From Pseudoalteromonas aurantia (GTDB lineage: Bacteria > Pseudomonadota > Gammaproteobacteria > Enterobacterales > Alteromonadaceae): DNA of 64,000 bases. Position 1 is the first letter of the stretch, and each line of letters begins with the position of its first letter. Position numbers and translations under genes: made by a program. Location: contig NZ_PNBY01000015.1 in assembly GCF_005886875.1 (NCBI RefSeq), forward strand, positions 1 to 64,000, written 5' to 3'. Below the pieces are notes generated by a model. The model was not told the origin of the DNA. It saw only the letters and a program-made list of their open reading frames with translations, and did not search any database. This document shows, in pieces, positions 27,129 to 36,294 of the stretch.

Positions 27129-28241
27129 ATGGGGAAAATAAAAACCGTGAGTTTACACAACACAAAACGATTAGTCATCAAAGTAGGCAGTGCACTTATT
27201 GCACCGCGAGAAGATGGTTGTAAGACTCGTTATTTACTCGATATTGCCCAGTTTATTGTGCATGCGAGATCGCAAGGCATTGAGGTATTACTCGTATCTT
27301 CTGGCTCAGTCGCTGCTGGAGCACACCACTTTAAAAACCCTGATAGAAATAATATAGCGATAAAAAAAGCGATGGCGGCCGCTGGTCAAATGGATATGAT
27401 GTCAACATGGGACCGCTTTTTCGATTTCCCCTCAGCTCAGTTATTAATGACGCACGCCGATCTGCGTGATAAAGAGCGTTACAATAGCATTCGGCTTACG
27501 CTATTTAGTTTGTTAGATGAAGGTATTTTACCCATTATTAATGAAAATGATGCGGTTACAACGGATGACTTACGGGTGGGTGATAATGATAATTTATCTG
27601 CGATGGTGGCTGCTGCTGCCGATGCTGATACCTTAGTAATTTGTTCTGATGTTGATGGTTTATTTGATAAGAACCCAAACACACATAATGACGCAAAGCT
27701 CATTAAGGAAGTAAACAGCATTACACCTGAGATTTATGCTATGACGAGTGGCCCTGTTAGTGGTGTAGGCACCGGAGGGATGAAAACTAAGCTAGAAGCA
27801 GCTGAAAAGGCGACTTCTCACGGTATTATGACATACATTATTAATGGTTTTGATGAAACAACATTTAGTGCACTGTTGCAAGGTGACAACCCTGGTACAT
27901 TGTTCACGCCGTTTGATAAACCAATGGAAGAATCGCAACATTGGATGACACATACTGCCGCTGAGTATGGTGAATTAGTGGTTGAATCAGAGCGTATAGA
28001 TAAAACTGACGAACTCAATTGTAAAGAGATTTTATCAATTGAAGGTGAGTTTTCAGCCGGTGAAACCGTACTTATAAAAAATACTAAAGGGCAGCGTTTG
28101 GCTAAAGCCAGTAGCAATTATAGTAGTTGCTTGTTGCACTTTGTGACCCAAAATACAGTGGGCGTCAATACGAGTCAAATGCAACGGAGCATGGGCCCCA
28201 TTATTTCTAATAACGACATTGCTGTGCTGGAGAAAAAATAA
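27129..28241 (+). CDS. proB: Glutamate 5-kinase
   Basis: The 370-residue protein has the amino-acid kinase domain (RLVIKVGSALI, LLVSSGSVAAG, INENDAVTTDDLRVGDNDNL, GVGTGGMKTKLEAA) and a C-terminal PUA domain from about 275. It makes glutamyl-5-phosphate, the first and feedback-controlled step of proline synthesis. It is followed two bases later by proA, so the two form an operon and the product can be channelled. Confidence 0.97.
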   Translation: MGKIKTVSLHNTKRLVIKVGSALIAPREDGCKTRYLLDIAQFIVHARSQGIEVLLVSSGSVAAGAHHFKNPDRNNIAIKKAMAAAGQMDMMSTWDRFFDFPSAQLLMTHADLRDKERYNSIRLTLFSLLDEGILPIINENDAVTTDDLRVGDNDNLSAMVAAAADADTLVICSDVDGLFDKNPNTHNDAKLIKEVNSITPEIYAMTSGPVSGVGTGGMKTKLEAAEKATSHGIMTYIINGFDETTFSALLQGDNPGTLFTPFDKPMEESQHWMTHTAAEYGELVVESERIDKTDELNCKEILSIEGEFSAGETVLIKNTKGQRLAKASSNYSSCLLHFVTQNTVGVNTSQMQRSMGPIISNNDIAVLEKK

Positions 28242-28243
28242 TT

Positions 28244-29491
28244 ATGGGATTAATTACCAACCTATCTAAAAATGCAGCGAAAGCGGCAAAAGTGTTGGCA
28301 TTATTGTCAACGGAACAAAAAAACCAAGTGTTACAGGCTATGGCTGATGCATTACGAGCGCAAACAGAGCACATCCTACATGCGAATAAAGAAGACTTGG
28401 CCAACGCTCAGCTGCATAGTTTAAGCCCTGCCATGATTGATCGTCTTACGCTAACCACTGCGCGTATTGAAGATATGGCACAAGGGATAGAGACGATTGT
28501 TTCGTTGGCGGACCCTGTCGGCCAAACTCGTTCACTGGGAGTTCGGCCAAATGGCATTGAAATCAATAAAATGCGAGTGCCACTGGGTGTGGTGTGCATG
28601 ATCTACGAAGCCAGACCAAATGTAACAGCCGATGCTGGCGCACTGTGCTTCAAATCGGGCAATGGCGTAATATTACGTGGCGGTAAAGAAGCGTTGGCCA
28701 GTTCAATGGCCATAGCTAACGTACTACATCAGGTGTTAACTGAGTTTAATTTACCCGAGGCGCTTATTTCGGTTGTCCCTGACCCTGATAGGGCACTTAT
28801 GATGGAGTTAATGCAGCAAAAAGAATACATTGATCTGATCATTCCTCGAGGTGGAGAAGGGCTTATTAATTTTGTGACTGAAAATAGCACAGTGCCTGTG
28901 ATCCAGCACTTCAAAGGCGTTTGCCATTTATATGTTGATAAAGATGCAGACTTAAAAGTTGCTGAATTACTTTTATTAAATGGTAAAACTCAGCGCACAG
29001 GCGTTTGTAATGCGCTTGAAGGCTTGATTGTCCATAAAGACGTTGCTCATAACTTTTTAAATCAAATAGCGCCTATTTTTCGCGCTGCAAACGTCAAAGT
29101 GAATTGTTGCCAACACGCAGCTCCGTATTTTGACGACGTGACCGTGTTAAACGAGGATGAATTTGGTGAAGAATATTTAGCTCTAGAAATAGCGATCCGC
29201 ATTGTGAGTGATTTTTCGGGGGCTATTGAGCATATTGACCAATTTGGCAGCCACCACACCGAGGTGATCTGTACAACTAACGCAGAGACGGGCGTCTTGT
29301 TTCAACGAAGTGTCGATGCGTCTGTGGTGATGGTAAATGCCTCATCAAGGTTTAGCGATGGCGGTCAATTAGGGCTAGGTGCAGAAATTGGCATTGCGAC
29401 AACAAAATTACACGCTTATGGGCCTATGGGATTAGAGTCGCTGACGACTGAGAAGTACTTAGTCAATGGCACAGGGCAGGTGAGGGATTAA
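28244..29491 (+). CDS. proA: Gamma-glutamyl phosphate reductase
   Basis: The 415-residue protein has the aldehyde-dehydrogenase-type fold of ProA. It has the conserved VPLGVVCMIYEARPNVTADA segment, the catalytic Cys in GKTQRTGVCNALE, and the C-terminal FSDGGQLGLGAEIGIATTKL. It reduces glutamyl-5-phosphate with NADPH to the semialdehyde that cyclises toward proline. It is the second gene of proBA. Confidence 0.98.
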   Translation: MGLITNLSKNAAKAAKVLALLSTEQKNQVLQAMADALRAQTEHILHANKEDLANAQLHSLSPAMIDRLTLTTARIEDMAQGIETIVSLADPVGQTRSLGVRPNGIEINKMRVPLGVVCMIYEARPNVTADAGALCFKSGNGVILRGGKEALASSMAIANVLHQVLTEFNLPEALISVVPDPDRALMMELMQQKEYIDLIIPRGGEGLINFVTENSTVPVIQHFKGVCHLYVDKDADLKVAELLLLNGKTQRTGVCNALEGLIVHKDVAHNFLNQIAPIFRAANVKVNCCQHAAPYFDDVTVLNEDEFGEEYLALEIAIRIVSDFSGAIEHIDQFGSHHTEVICTTNAETGVLFQRSVDASVVMVNASSRFSDGGQLGLGAEIGIATTKLHAYGPMGLESLTTEKYLVNGTGQVRD

Positions 29492-29507
29492 AGGTTGCTA
29501 CTAGTCG

Positions 29508-29554
29508 ATCGAGAAAGTGTGGGGCTCCCCCTTCGCTTTCCGGTTGCTCTCGAT
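29508..29554. repeat. Nested inverted-repeat element after proA
   Basis: An outer ATCGAGA/TCTCGAT pair (29508-29514 and 29548-29554) encloses GAAAG/CTTTC and a GGGG-CT-CCCC core. The structure is GC-richer than its surroundings and starts 17 bases after the proA stop codon. No U-tract follows. It could be a REP-type element or an mRNA 3'-end structure; other copies were not seen in this window. Confidence 0.5.
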
Positions 29555-29749
29555 ATTACGGGGTAAGCAATGCTTTGTTGTTATCTGAATAGCCTTTGCT
29601 CCATATACTGTTGCTTTGAATAATAAAACACGCTTTTGAACTTTTAGATTAAAAGGGGAATAGGTGTAAATGCTTATTGTTGTTAATGGTAATTGTTTTC
29701 ATGTATATTTGCATTAGTGAATTTGCACAGTAAAAAAGAGAACCAATTG

Positions 29750-30109
29750 ATGACAGAAAAAAATAGTTGGCCAACCGACTCTGACGGTGATGTATTACGT
29801 TTATTAGAGGAAAGAAGTTTTGATTTTAATGTTGAGCACAATGTCGAGTTTAATATTGACTTTCAATCTTGGCCACTAAACAAAGAGCAGCGAGAGATAG
29901 TTTTAACACAGTTGCCTGATGCTAACTTTGTAGACCCAGATGAAGACTCGATTGCAGAAGGAGATGAGTCTGGTTATGTATCATTTTCAGTAAAAAGCAA
30001 AGTGACTTATGAGTTTATAACTCAAGAGCAAGAAAGGCTAGGTGAGCTTTTTTCTGACATAGGTGGTTTTTGTAACTCATGGGGTGTGCTTAGCCCGTGT
30101 GGAGGATAA
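29750..30109 (+). CDS. RraB-like (ribonuclease E inhibitor) family protein
   Basis: The 119-residue acidic protein matches the RraB domain. It has WPTDSDGDVLRLLEE near the start, two short beta-strand segments (EFNIDFQSWP), then YEFITQEQERLGELFSDIGG and SWGVL at the end. RraB binds RNase E and alters which transcripts are cleaved; many distant members have not been tested. The ATG at 29750 has AAGAGAA upstream and is where family proteins begin; the frame stays open 19 codons further upstream. It is a single gene. Confidence 0.75.
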   Translation: MTEKNSWPTDSDGDVLRLLEERSFDFNVEHNVEFNIDFQSWPLNKEQREIVLTQLPDANFVDPDEDSIAEGDESGYVSFSVKSKVTYEFITQEQERLGELFSDIGGFCNSWGVLSPCGG

Positions 30110-30319
30110 GCGCCAATCAAGCAGGAGTGTTAGGGAAATTCATCATCTTTTATGTTCGAGATAATTGATGACTACATAATTAGTGAAAGATCAGTTAGTA
30201 AGGTAGATATTTGCGGACGCTGCTTCGAAATTTAAGCGCGTCCCAGAGTTGGTGTATATAGTTGTGTTTGACACATTATTCGCACGAAATACGTGTTATC
30301 GTGTTTGTGTATTTCGGTA

Positions 30320-30514
30320 CTAGACTCGAAAAAACTGTACGCTTTGATAGCCAGCATTGGTGATATGTACCTCAAGAGATTCGCTATTTAAAACTGCTTT
30401 TTGTAAATTCAAACTCATTTTCTCTAATTCTTGAAGTAGTTTGGAAGGGACATCGCCACCTTGATAAACAGGGAACTTCACGACCCATACACCTTCTTGC
30501 GTCTTTTTGAGCAT
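30320..30514 (-). CDS. Small protein, function unknown (64 residues)
   Basis: This 64-residue soluble protein has a two-strand start (GVWVVKFPVYQGG), a central helix (PSKLLQELEKMSLNLQKAVL) and a final strand. I do not recognise it. The ATG at 30514 is chosen because GAGGTGA precedes it with eight-base spacing; a GTG two codons upstream is too close to that site. It lies 12 bases after the next small gene in transcription order, so the two probably form an operon. Confidence 0.6.
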   Translation of the reverse strand: MLKKTQEGVWVVKFPVYQGGDVPSKLLQELEKMSLNLQKAVLNSESLEVHITNAGYQSVQFFRV

Positions 30515-30526
30515 TAACACTTCACC

Positions 30527-30712
30527 TCATTTACCTGCATACACGTTTTCATCTATCAAATGTTGGTGTACTTGTTGTGCTACGGTTTCATCAATACTTG
30601 AAGCATCATATACAAATGAGGCTTCGCTATGATGTATAGAGGTAAAATTATTGTTTAAGGCTATCGCAGCAATCACAAATGTAATCACAGCAAAAAATAT
30701 TACTTTATTCAT
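30527..30712 (-). CDS. Small exported or membrane protein, function unknown (61 residues)
   Basis: The 61-residue protein begins with a hydrophobic stretch (MNKVIFFAVITFVIAAIAL) that could be a signal anchor or signal peptide, followed by a short polar domain with His and Asp residues (SIDETVAQQVHQHLIDENVY). I do not recognise it. It is the first of two small co-oriented genes. Confidence 0.55.
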   Translation of the reverse strand: MNKVIFFAVITFVIAAIALNNNFTSIHHSEASFVYDASSIDETVAQQVHQHLIDENVYAGK

Positions 30713-30980
30713 ATCCGCTTCTTACTTGAAAGGTTACATCCATCAAATTGTAATTTAATGCAACACTGAGATCATTTTTTGGCGATAGATACTCGTTTTT
30801 ATCTTTTGAAAGGGAGGCTGACTATCAAGATATCTGGTTTTTCATGTGGTGTGTAAATTACAATTAAATTGTCGTTTACCAATAGGCCCTAACTTTTAAT
30901 GTGGATCGTAGTCAAGCTTGCGGAAACTTGTATAACTACTATGTACTGAGTTGGATTTGATTTACAGATCGCAGCACACA
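30713..30980. other. Intergenic region upstream of the small-protein pair
   Basis: About 270 AT-rich bases separate the two small genes from the ferritin terminator. No gene was seen. TTGTAATTTAA (30749-30759) and TTACAATTAAA (30858-30868) form an imperfect inverted pair of unclear meaning. Confidence 0.4.
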
Positions 30981-31009
30981 AAAAAGGTAGCGAATATGGC
31001 TACCTTTTT
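30981..31009. terminator. Intrinsic terminator of the ferritin gene
   Basis: A perfect 11-bp stem (AAAAAGGTAGC with GCTACCTTTTT) and 7-base loop lies just past the ferritin stop codon. The arms give T-runs on both strands, so it should act leftward for ferritin. Confidence 0.85.
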
Positions 31010-31031
31010 CAGTACAAGTCGGTTGGACTTA

Positions 31032-31556
31032 TTATGCACCACTTTCCATTATAGATGTGCTGCCAGTCTTAGCCAGTTCAGCAAGATCTTTGTCAATCCA
31101 GAATAATGACTTACCGTCTTCACCAACTAATTCAAGCTTATCTAAAATACCTTTGAACAGTTTTTCTTCTTCATGCTGCTCAGCAACGTACCACTGTAAA
31201 AAATTAAATGTTGAATAGTCATGTGTTGTAAATGCAACGTGTGTTAATGCATTAATGCGCTTTGTAATTAAGCATTCGTGCTCATATGTATTACGGAAAA
31301 TATCACCTAGAGACTCAAAATTGTGAGGAGGTGCGTCAATTGCGCCTAAAATTGGCAATGCACCCGTTTCACTCACGTAGGTGAAAAGGCGATTCATGTG
31401 TTCCATTTCTTCAATAGCATGTTTTCTTAAGAACTCAGCGGCACCTTCAAAACCACGATCTTCACACCATGCACTCATCTGCAAATAAAGGTTTGAAGAA
31501 TAAAACTCTAGGTTAATTTGTTCGTTTAACTTTTCTACCATTTCTGCGGCTAGCAT
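31032..31556 (-). CDS. ftnA: Non-heme ferritin
   Basis: The 174-residue four-helix protein matches bacterial FtnA. Ferroxidase ligands are E17 (INLEFYSS), E50 and H53 ([10 protein letters not shown]), with later acidic residues in [11 protein letters not shown] and EQHEEEKLF. It oxidises and stores iron in a 24-subunit cage in the cytoplasm. The ATG at 31556 is chosen because GAGGAG lies seven bases upstream; an upstream TTG overlaps that site. A CTTGTA-AA-TACAAG palindrome (31603-31616) in the promoter region could be an operator, though it is not a typical Fur box. Confidence 0.95.
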   Translation of the reverse strand: MLAAEMVEKLNEQINLEFYSSNLYLQMSAWCEDRGFEGAAEFLRKHAIEEMEHMNRLFTYVSETGALPILGAIDAPPHNFESLGDIFRNTYEHECLITKRINALTHVAFTTHDYSTFNFLQWYVAEQHEEEKLFKGILDKLELVGEDGKSLFWIDKDLAELAKTGSTSIMESGA

Positions 31557-31774
31557 CGGGAAACTCCTCAAAAAAATTATGTATGCATTGTTCTTTAATC
31601 TGCTTGTAAATACAAGTAGCTAAGTGAAAAAATCAAAGAAAAATAATGCTTTAGATGAAAAAAGTAGTGGTTTTTGCCTGAAGCAAAAAGCGCAATCACT
31701 CTCATTAAAGCTTACCGGCTATATTTTTGCGTTAACGATGGCGCAGGTATAAATTTAAGTGCAAATACGAATGA

Positions 31775-31930
31775 TTATTTTAGTTTAGTCCCTTTACATA
31801 GGTACTTTTTATCGCTGGCGGAACGCACACACTTTTTACAAAAGAAACGACTCGGTGAGAGAATTTCAACGAGTTGAGACGCTTTACTCTCGATGTCTTT
31901 TCGTTTCCATTCACACAGGGTTTTGCTCAT
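31775..31930 (-). CDS. Small four-cysteine (zinc-ribbon-like) protein, 51 residues
   Basis: This short frame encodes a 51-residue basic protein beginning MSKTLCEWKRKDIESKASQL with cysteines at 6, 31, 34 and 45. The C-x2-C pair (FFCKKCVRSA) plus the outer cysteines suggests one zinc site. The composition is clearly protein-like (helix, then Cys motif) and the codon use matches the neighbours. GGTAAG lies upstream of the ATG. Its start overlaps the end of the minus-strand frame at 31911 by 20 bases. The function is unknown; similar short Cys proteins seem to occur in marine gammaproteobacteria, but I cannot confirm this. Confidence 0.65.
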   Translation of the reverse strand: MSKTLCEWKRKDIESKASQLVEILSPSRFFCKKCVRSASDKKYLCKGTKLK

Positions 31931-32090
31931 ACAACTTACCAAAATTCATTAAATACAAATTAGCATTATTAGCATCTCGTGCTTGGTCTGCATTTTTACT
32001 TAAATGTTTTAAGAATTCCAGTACTTTAATTTGTGATCTGGTGGAAGAACTGGTTATGCGTGGTTTCTGATTTGGCTCGTCGACTGATAA
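31911..32090 (-). pseudogene. Small conserved-looking frame without a canonical start codon
   Basis: A minus-strand frame of 59 codons reads as a believable helical protein (for example RSQIKVLEFLKHLSKNADQA and ANNANLYLMNFGKLYEQNPV) and ends inside the start of the next small gene. It is preceded by a stop at 32091-32093 and contains no ATG, GTG or TTG near its beginning. An ATG in another frame (just upstream, in ATGATAATTATC) would join it if one base were lost. So it is either frameshifted near its start or uses a rare start codon. The family was not recognised. Confidence 0.45.
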
Positions 32091-32274
32091 TTATCATGTG
32101 GGAAAGATGGAAAGCGCTACCTGACTATGGATACAAGAGTTTTATGGATCTGTACTGCCTTCATAAATCTGTTTTTAGCGCTGTCCTCTTTTAGGATTGT
32201 TAGTCATCTAAATGACTCATTTGTGACTTACACTGACTCAGCTAATGAAAGAGGTCAGCGGAGAAGAAATAGCC

Positions 32275-33903
32275 ATGCCAAAAAAAGGTAAACGTGCATT
32301 GAACAAGCAGATCAAAAATATATTTTATGCTTGGTTAGCGTGTAGCTTTGTTTTTGGGGTTATTTCTTCAGTTCTTTACATTCAAAAAAAGCAGTCTTCT
32401 AAACAGCACTTACAGCATATAGCGCATAAAATTCAGCTTGAGCTTAACTCACAAATACACCTTGTTGATCAGTTTTTACGTGAGGCAGAGACAATACAGA
32501 CAGCATGTAACTCGAGTACCTTAAAGCTATTACGACAACAAGTATTTAAAAACCCAGCGGTCAGTGAAATTGGTATTGTTAATTCATCTGGGCTACTGGC
32601 GTGTAACTCATTTGGTGCAGTGGTGCCTGCGATTCAAACCACAGAGCCTATCAAGGCGGCTGGGCTAAGGTATCATGGCCCGATAATTAGCGACTATTTA
32701 GAAATGTCGGCGTTTGTATTAGCGAGAACACGGACTGATGGATATGAGATTAACGTTTTATTGCCATCTACATGGTTGCGCGGATCACTCAATCTAGCAC
32801 AGTATTCATATTTGGATTTTGTGGCATTGGTTGACTCGTTAACGGGAGTCCCTATCATTCTAAAGGGGCAGTACAGTTTACCATTAGACACTTCGCTGTT
32901 TCCATTGCAGGAAGAGTACAAAGGTTCGGGGTTATTCGATGACGGCCGCAATAAATATATTTTTGCGAAACCACTCACCGCTCTTCCGCAAATTTCGCTT
33001 TTAGTGGCGAGTAACAACACGGATTTATTTAAGCTTGATACGCAACTTTTAATAGTCATAACAGTGTTTTATACCCTGTCGTGGTTGATGCTATGTATTC
33101 TTCTAAATTATTACGACAAAAGACAAATGGGGCTAAAGTCGCAATTAAGACGCGCTATATCGCAGCATGAGTTATTTAATGTTTATCAGCCACTCATCGA
33201 CGCGACAACGCGGAATGTTGTGGGTGTTGAAGTGTTGATCCGATGGTTACACCCCGTTGAAGGCGAATTGAACCCTGCGTTGTTTATTCCTGAAGCTGAG
33301 CGTAGTGGGGCGATCGTACAGATTTCGATAGCACAAATAAAACAAGCGTTACGGGAACTCGCGCCCATCTTAGTAACAAACCCATTGTTTAAAGTTTCTT
33401 TTAATGTAAATGGGCAGCTTCTTAGCAATAGCGGTTATTTAGGTATACTGCATTTAGCCAGTCAAGAGATCCAAAACCTCACCATAGAGCTCACCGAAAG
33501 AGATGTGCTTTCACAGTCTGAGGTGAAAAGCATACTTGAAAATATTAAAACATGGGGTGTAGAAGTGGCCATTGATGATTTTGGTACAGGCTACAGTGGC
33601 CTGCATTACTTACAAAGCTTTTCCATTGATTTATTGAAAATTGATCAGAGCTTTGTTGCATCAATAGGTTTAGATAACCTCCAGTCGCCAGTTTTAAACG
33701 CAATGATTGACATGGCAGGCAATCTCAATAAGAAGTTGATTGCAGAAGGTGTCGAAACTCAAACCCAAGCAAATTACCTGATTGCGCATGGCGTCACTAT
33801 TCATCAGGGCTGGCTATATGAAAAGGCACAAAAAATCGACTCGCTGTTTGAGTTACTCTCAGATCATAGCCAATTTTCATCAGTTCAACGTCAAGCTGGG
33901 TAA
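32275..33903 (+). CDS. Membrane EAL phosphodiesterase with periplasmic CSS domain
   Basis: The 542-residue protein has a membrane segment (about 19-37), a periplasmic CSS-type domain with cysteines in TACNSS and LLACNSFG, a second membrane segment (about 257-277) and a C-terminal EAL domain. Catalytic motifs are EVLIRW (variant of EALLRW), NVNGQLL, ELTERD, DDFGTGYSG and AEGVET. It should hydrolyse cyclic di-GMP in response to periplasmic redox state. The ATG at 32275 follows GGAGAAG; an ATG ten codons earlier has no ribosome site. Confidence 0.93.
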   Translation: MPKKGKRALNKQIKNIFYAWLACSFVFGVISSVLYIQKKQSSKQHLQHIAHKIQLELNSQIHLVDQFLREAETIQTACNSSTLKLLRQQVFKNPAVSEIGIVNSSGLLACNSFGAVVPAIQTTEPIKAAGLRYHGPIISDYLEMSAFVLARTRTDGYEINVLLPSTWLRGSLNLAQYSYLDFVALVDSLTGVPIILKGQYSLPLDTSLFPLQEEYKGSGLFDDGRNKYIFAKPLTALPQISLLVASNNTDLFKLDTQLLIVITVFYTLSWLMLCILLNYYDKRQMGLKSQLRRAISQHELFNVYQPLIDATTRNVVGVEVLIRWLHPVEGELNPALFIPEAERSGAIVQISIAQIKQALRELAPILVTNPLFKVSFNVNGQLLSNSGYLGILHLASQEIQNLTIELTERDVLSQSEVKSILENIKTWGVEVAIDDFGTGYSGLHYLQSFSIDLLKIDQSFVASIGLDNLQSPVLNAMIDMAGNLNKKLIAEGVETQTQANYLIAHGVTIHQGWLYEKAQKIDSLFELLSDHSQFSSVQRQAG

Positions 33904-34022
33904 TGAGCATACCAACTTTGCAGAGTGTCTTCTATTTTGCAATGCGTGAACAACCGGAAATCTGTTTTTATATACAGTTGTTTTGTGTATTCTACCCGCA
34001 TATAAACATGGGAGAATACACA

Positions 34023-34436
34023 ATGACCTATACGTTTGAAGAAAAACCCCCCTCACCAGACGAGTTTTGCGCGCTTCGCGTTACGGCAGGCTTGTCTGCA
34101 AAATCATTAGAAGCAGCAAAAATCGGGTTGCCAAATTCCTTGTATGCTGTCTCTGTGAGAGATGGTTTAGAGCTGATTGGTATGGGCCGAGTGATAGGTG
34201 ATGGCGCCTGTAACTTTGAAGTGGTTGATATTGCAGTCGACCCGGGCTATCAAGGGCAGGGACTTGGTCGAAAAATTATGAATTACATTGATGATTATCT
34301 AGCATCCGTTGCGTTAGAAGGCTCTTACGTTTCAATGATAGCTGATGAGCCTGTCTTTTATGAAAAGTTGGGATATAGATTGGTTTCTCCCGCAAGCCAA
34401 GGCATGACGAAAAAATTTAAAGCCGAAAATAGATAA
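34023..34436 (+). CDS. GNAT family N-acetyltransferase
   Basis: The 137-residue protein has the GNAT core: a strand pair (LYAVSVRDGLELIGMGRVIG), the acetyl-CoA loop (VDPGYQGQGLGRKIM) and FYEKLGYRLV. The acceptor is unknown. The frame is open 40 codons further upstream, but GGGAG eight bases before this ATG and the normal family length support 34023. A terminator follows. Confidence 0.9.
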   Translation: MTYTFEEKPPSPDEFCALRVTAGLSAKSLEAAKIGLPNSLYAVSVRDGLELIGMGRVIGDGACNFEVVDIAVDPGYQGQGLGRKIMNYIDDYLASVALEGSYVSMIADEPVFYEKLGYRLVSPASQGMTKKFKAENR

Positions 34437-34476
34437 ACGTTACGTTAGGCTGGAAGCTTATGTTAAGCCACGATTG

Positions 34477-34505
34477 AAAAAGGTGCCATTAAGGCACCTT
34501 TTTTC
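34477..34505 (+). terminator. Intrinsic terminator after the GNAT gene
   Basis: AAAAAGGTGCC pairs with GGCACCTTTTT over a 5-base loop, followed by more T residues. Confidence 0.88.
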
Positions 34506-34555
34506 TTAAAAAAACCACTGCTATTGTAAAGTCATTGTTTGAATGTAGCTATACA

Positions 34556-36175
34556 CTATACATTCGCGATAAAACAGCCGTGGCTTTCAAGTGTAATACT
34601 ACCGTCGTCATAGTGACCCACATTGTGGCGTAACTCAGTGTGTTTACTCGGCGCTGTGAGTGTTAACCTGAGTAACTGGGCTTGATCACTGAGGTTAAAT
34701 ACGCACAGAGTGCGCTCGCTTTGATAGCGGCGATAAAATGCCAGTATGGGTTCTTGCGTGTCTATAAATTCAATATTACCAAACAATAAAGTCGGCATTG
34801 TTTTTCGCCATGCCATAAAATGGCTAAATAACTGTAAAGTTGAATCGGGCTCTGCGAGCTGTTGTTCAACTGAATAAGCCGCGTGTTCTTGGCAAAGAGG
34901 TAGCCAAGGCGTATGTGTGCTAAATCCTGCAAACTCGCCATTGTTACGCCAAGGCATGGGAGTACGACACCCGTCACGGCCTTTAAAGGTAGGCCAAAAG
35001 GTAATACCATAAGGGTCTTGTAAATCATCAAATGCAACATCAGCCTCACCAAGGCCAAGCTCTTCTCCTTGATATACACAAATACTGCCGCGCAGTGATG
35101 CGAGTAACGCAGACAACATTGCTGCTTGTTTTGGGTCGGTTGTATCATTCAGGCTCCAACGACTCGCAACACGCTCTACATCGTGATTGCTAAAAGCCCA
35201 GCAAGGCCAGCCTTGTGTCATTTCTTGCTCAAGCTTGGTGACGGTTTCACGAATGTAGGCTGCGCTGTAGTCATTTGTAAGCAGCTCAAAACTATAGCCC
35301 ATATGCAACTTGTTCCCACCTGAGGTATACTCTGCCATGGTCTTTAGCGAATCTTCAGAAGAAATTTCTCCTAAGCTAACAGCGCCTGGGTAGCGGTCAA
35401 GTAACTGACGAATTTCTTGCATAAATGCTAAATTTTCAGGTTGGGTATTATTATAGTGGTGATACTGGAATGCATATGGGTTATCTTCACTGAACCCGCG
35501 GCCTTGGCGTAATTCTTTTGGCTTTGCTGGGTTGTCTCTCAGTTGCGCATCATGATAACAAAAGTTAATGGCATCAAGGCGGAAGCCATCTACCCCTCTT
35601 TTTAACCAAAACTCCACATTGTCTAATACCGCTTGTCGTACTTCTGGATTATGAAAGTTCAGATCGGGTTGTTCAGTCAAGAAGTTATGCAAGTAGTACT
35701 GGCAACGTCTTGGTTCCCATTGCCACGCTGAACCGCCAAAAATAGACAGCCAATTATTTGGTGCACTGCCATCTGGTTCAGCATCTGCCCATACGTACCA
35801 ATCTGCTTTATTGTTGTTTTTATCAGTACGACTTTCATTAAACCAGTCATGTTCGTTAGACGTGTGACTGAGTACTTGGTCAATAATGACTTTTATATCA
35901 CGTTGGTGTGCTTGTGCTATTAAAGTATCAAAGTCGTCCAGGCTCCCAAACATGGGGTCGATATCTCGATAGTCACTAATGTCATAGCCAAAGTCTTTCA
36001 TGGGAGATTTGAAAAAAGGAGAGATCCAAATTGCGTCTATGCCTAAAGACTGAATGTAATCTAACTTGTTAATGATCCCTTTTAGATCACCAATACCATC
36101 ACCATTTGTATCTTGAAAACTGCGAGGGTAGATCTGATAAATCACCGCCCCTTGCCACCACGGATGTTGAGCCAT
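34556..36175 (-). CDS. Cytoplasmic GH13 alpha-glucosidase
   Basis: The 539-residue protein has no signal peptide and starts with WWQGAVIYQIYPRSFQDTNG, typical of GH13 alpha-glucosidases and oligo-1,6-glucosidases (probably subfamily 23). Catalytic residues are the Asp in GFRLDAINF, the Glu in SLGEISSED and the Asp in SNHDVER. It should release glucose from maltose and short maltodextrins imported by the locus. The ATG at 36175 has GGAGAAAG upstream. It is divergent from the TonB receptor, and a perfect 14-bp palindrome lies 120 bases upstream. Confidence 0.94.
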   Translation of the reverse strand: MAQHPWWQGAVIYQIYPRSFQDTNGDGIGDLKGIINKLDYIQSLGIDAIWISPFFKSPMKDFGYDISDYRDIDPMFGSLDDFDTLIAQAHQRDIKVIIDQVLSHTSNEHDWFNESRTDKNNNKADWYVWADAEPDGSAPNNWLSIFGGSAWQWEPRRCQYYLHNFLTEQPDLNFHNPEVRQAVLDNVEFWLKRGVDGFRLDAINFCYHDAQLRDNPAKPKELRQGRGFSEDNPYAFQYHHYNNTQPENLAFMQEIRQLLDRYPGAVSLGEISSEDSLKTMAEYTSGGNKLHMGYSFELLTNDYSAAYIRETVTKLEQEMTQGWPCWAFSNHDVERVASRWSLNDTTDPKQAAMLSALLASLRGSICVYQGEELGLGEADVAFDDLQDPYGITFWPTFKGRDGCRTPMPWRNNGEFAGFSTHTPWLPLCQEHAAYSVEQQLAEPDSTLQLFSHFMAWRKTMPTLLFGNIEFIDTQEPILAFYRRYQSERTLCVFNLSDQAQLLRLTLTAPSKHTELRHNVGHYDDGSITLESHGCFIANV

Positions 36176-36294
36176 GCACTTTCTCCAAATTTGTGCTCGA
36201 TGCAGCTTACTCACAAGAACTCAGTAAAGGTGATGTAAGTGCAGTGCAATAATGGTTAAAAGCATACGTGATGCGCTAAAAGCTGTAAAAAGGT

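Noticed and set aside
30152-30235. 27-codon frame after the RraB-like gene ending in ICGRCFEI
   Set aside because: It is too short, has no ribosome site near the ATG, and cannot be told from chance.
31603-31616. Fur box upstream of ferritin
   Set aside because: The palindrome CTTGTAAATACAAG does not match the Fur consensus of repeated GATAAT units closely enough.
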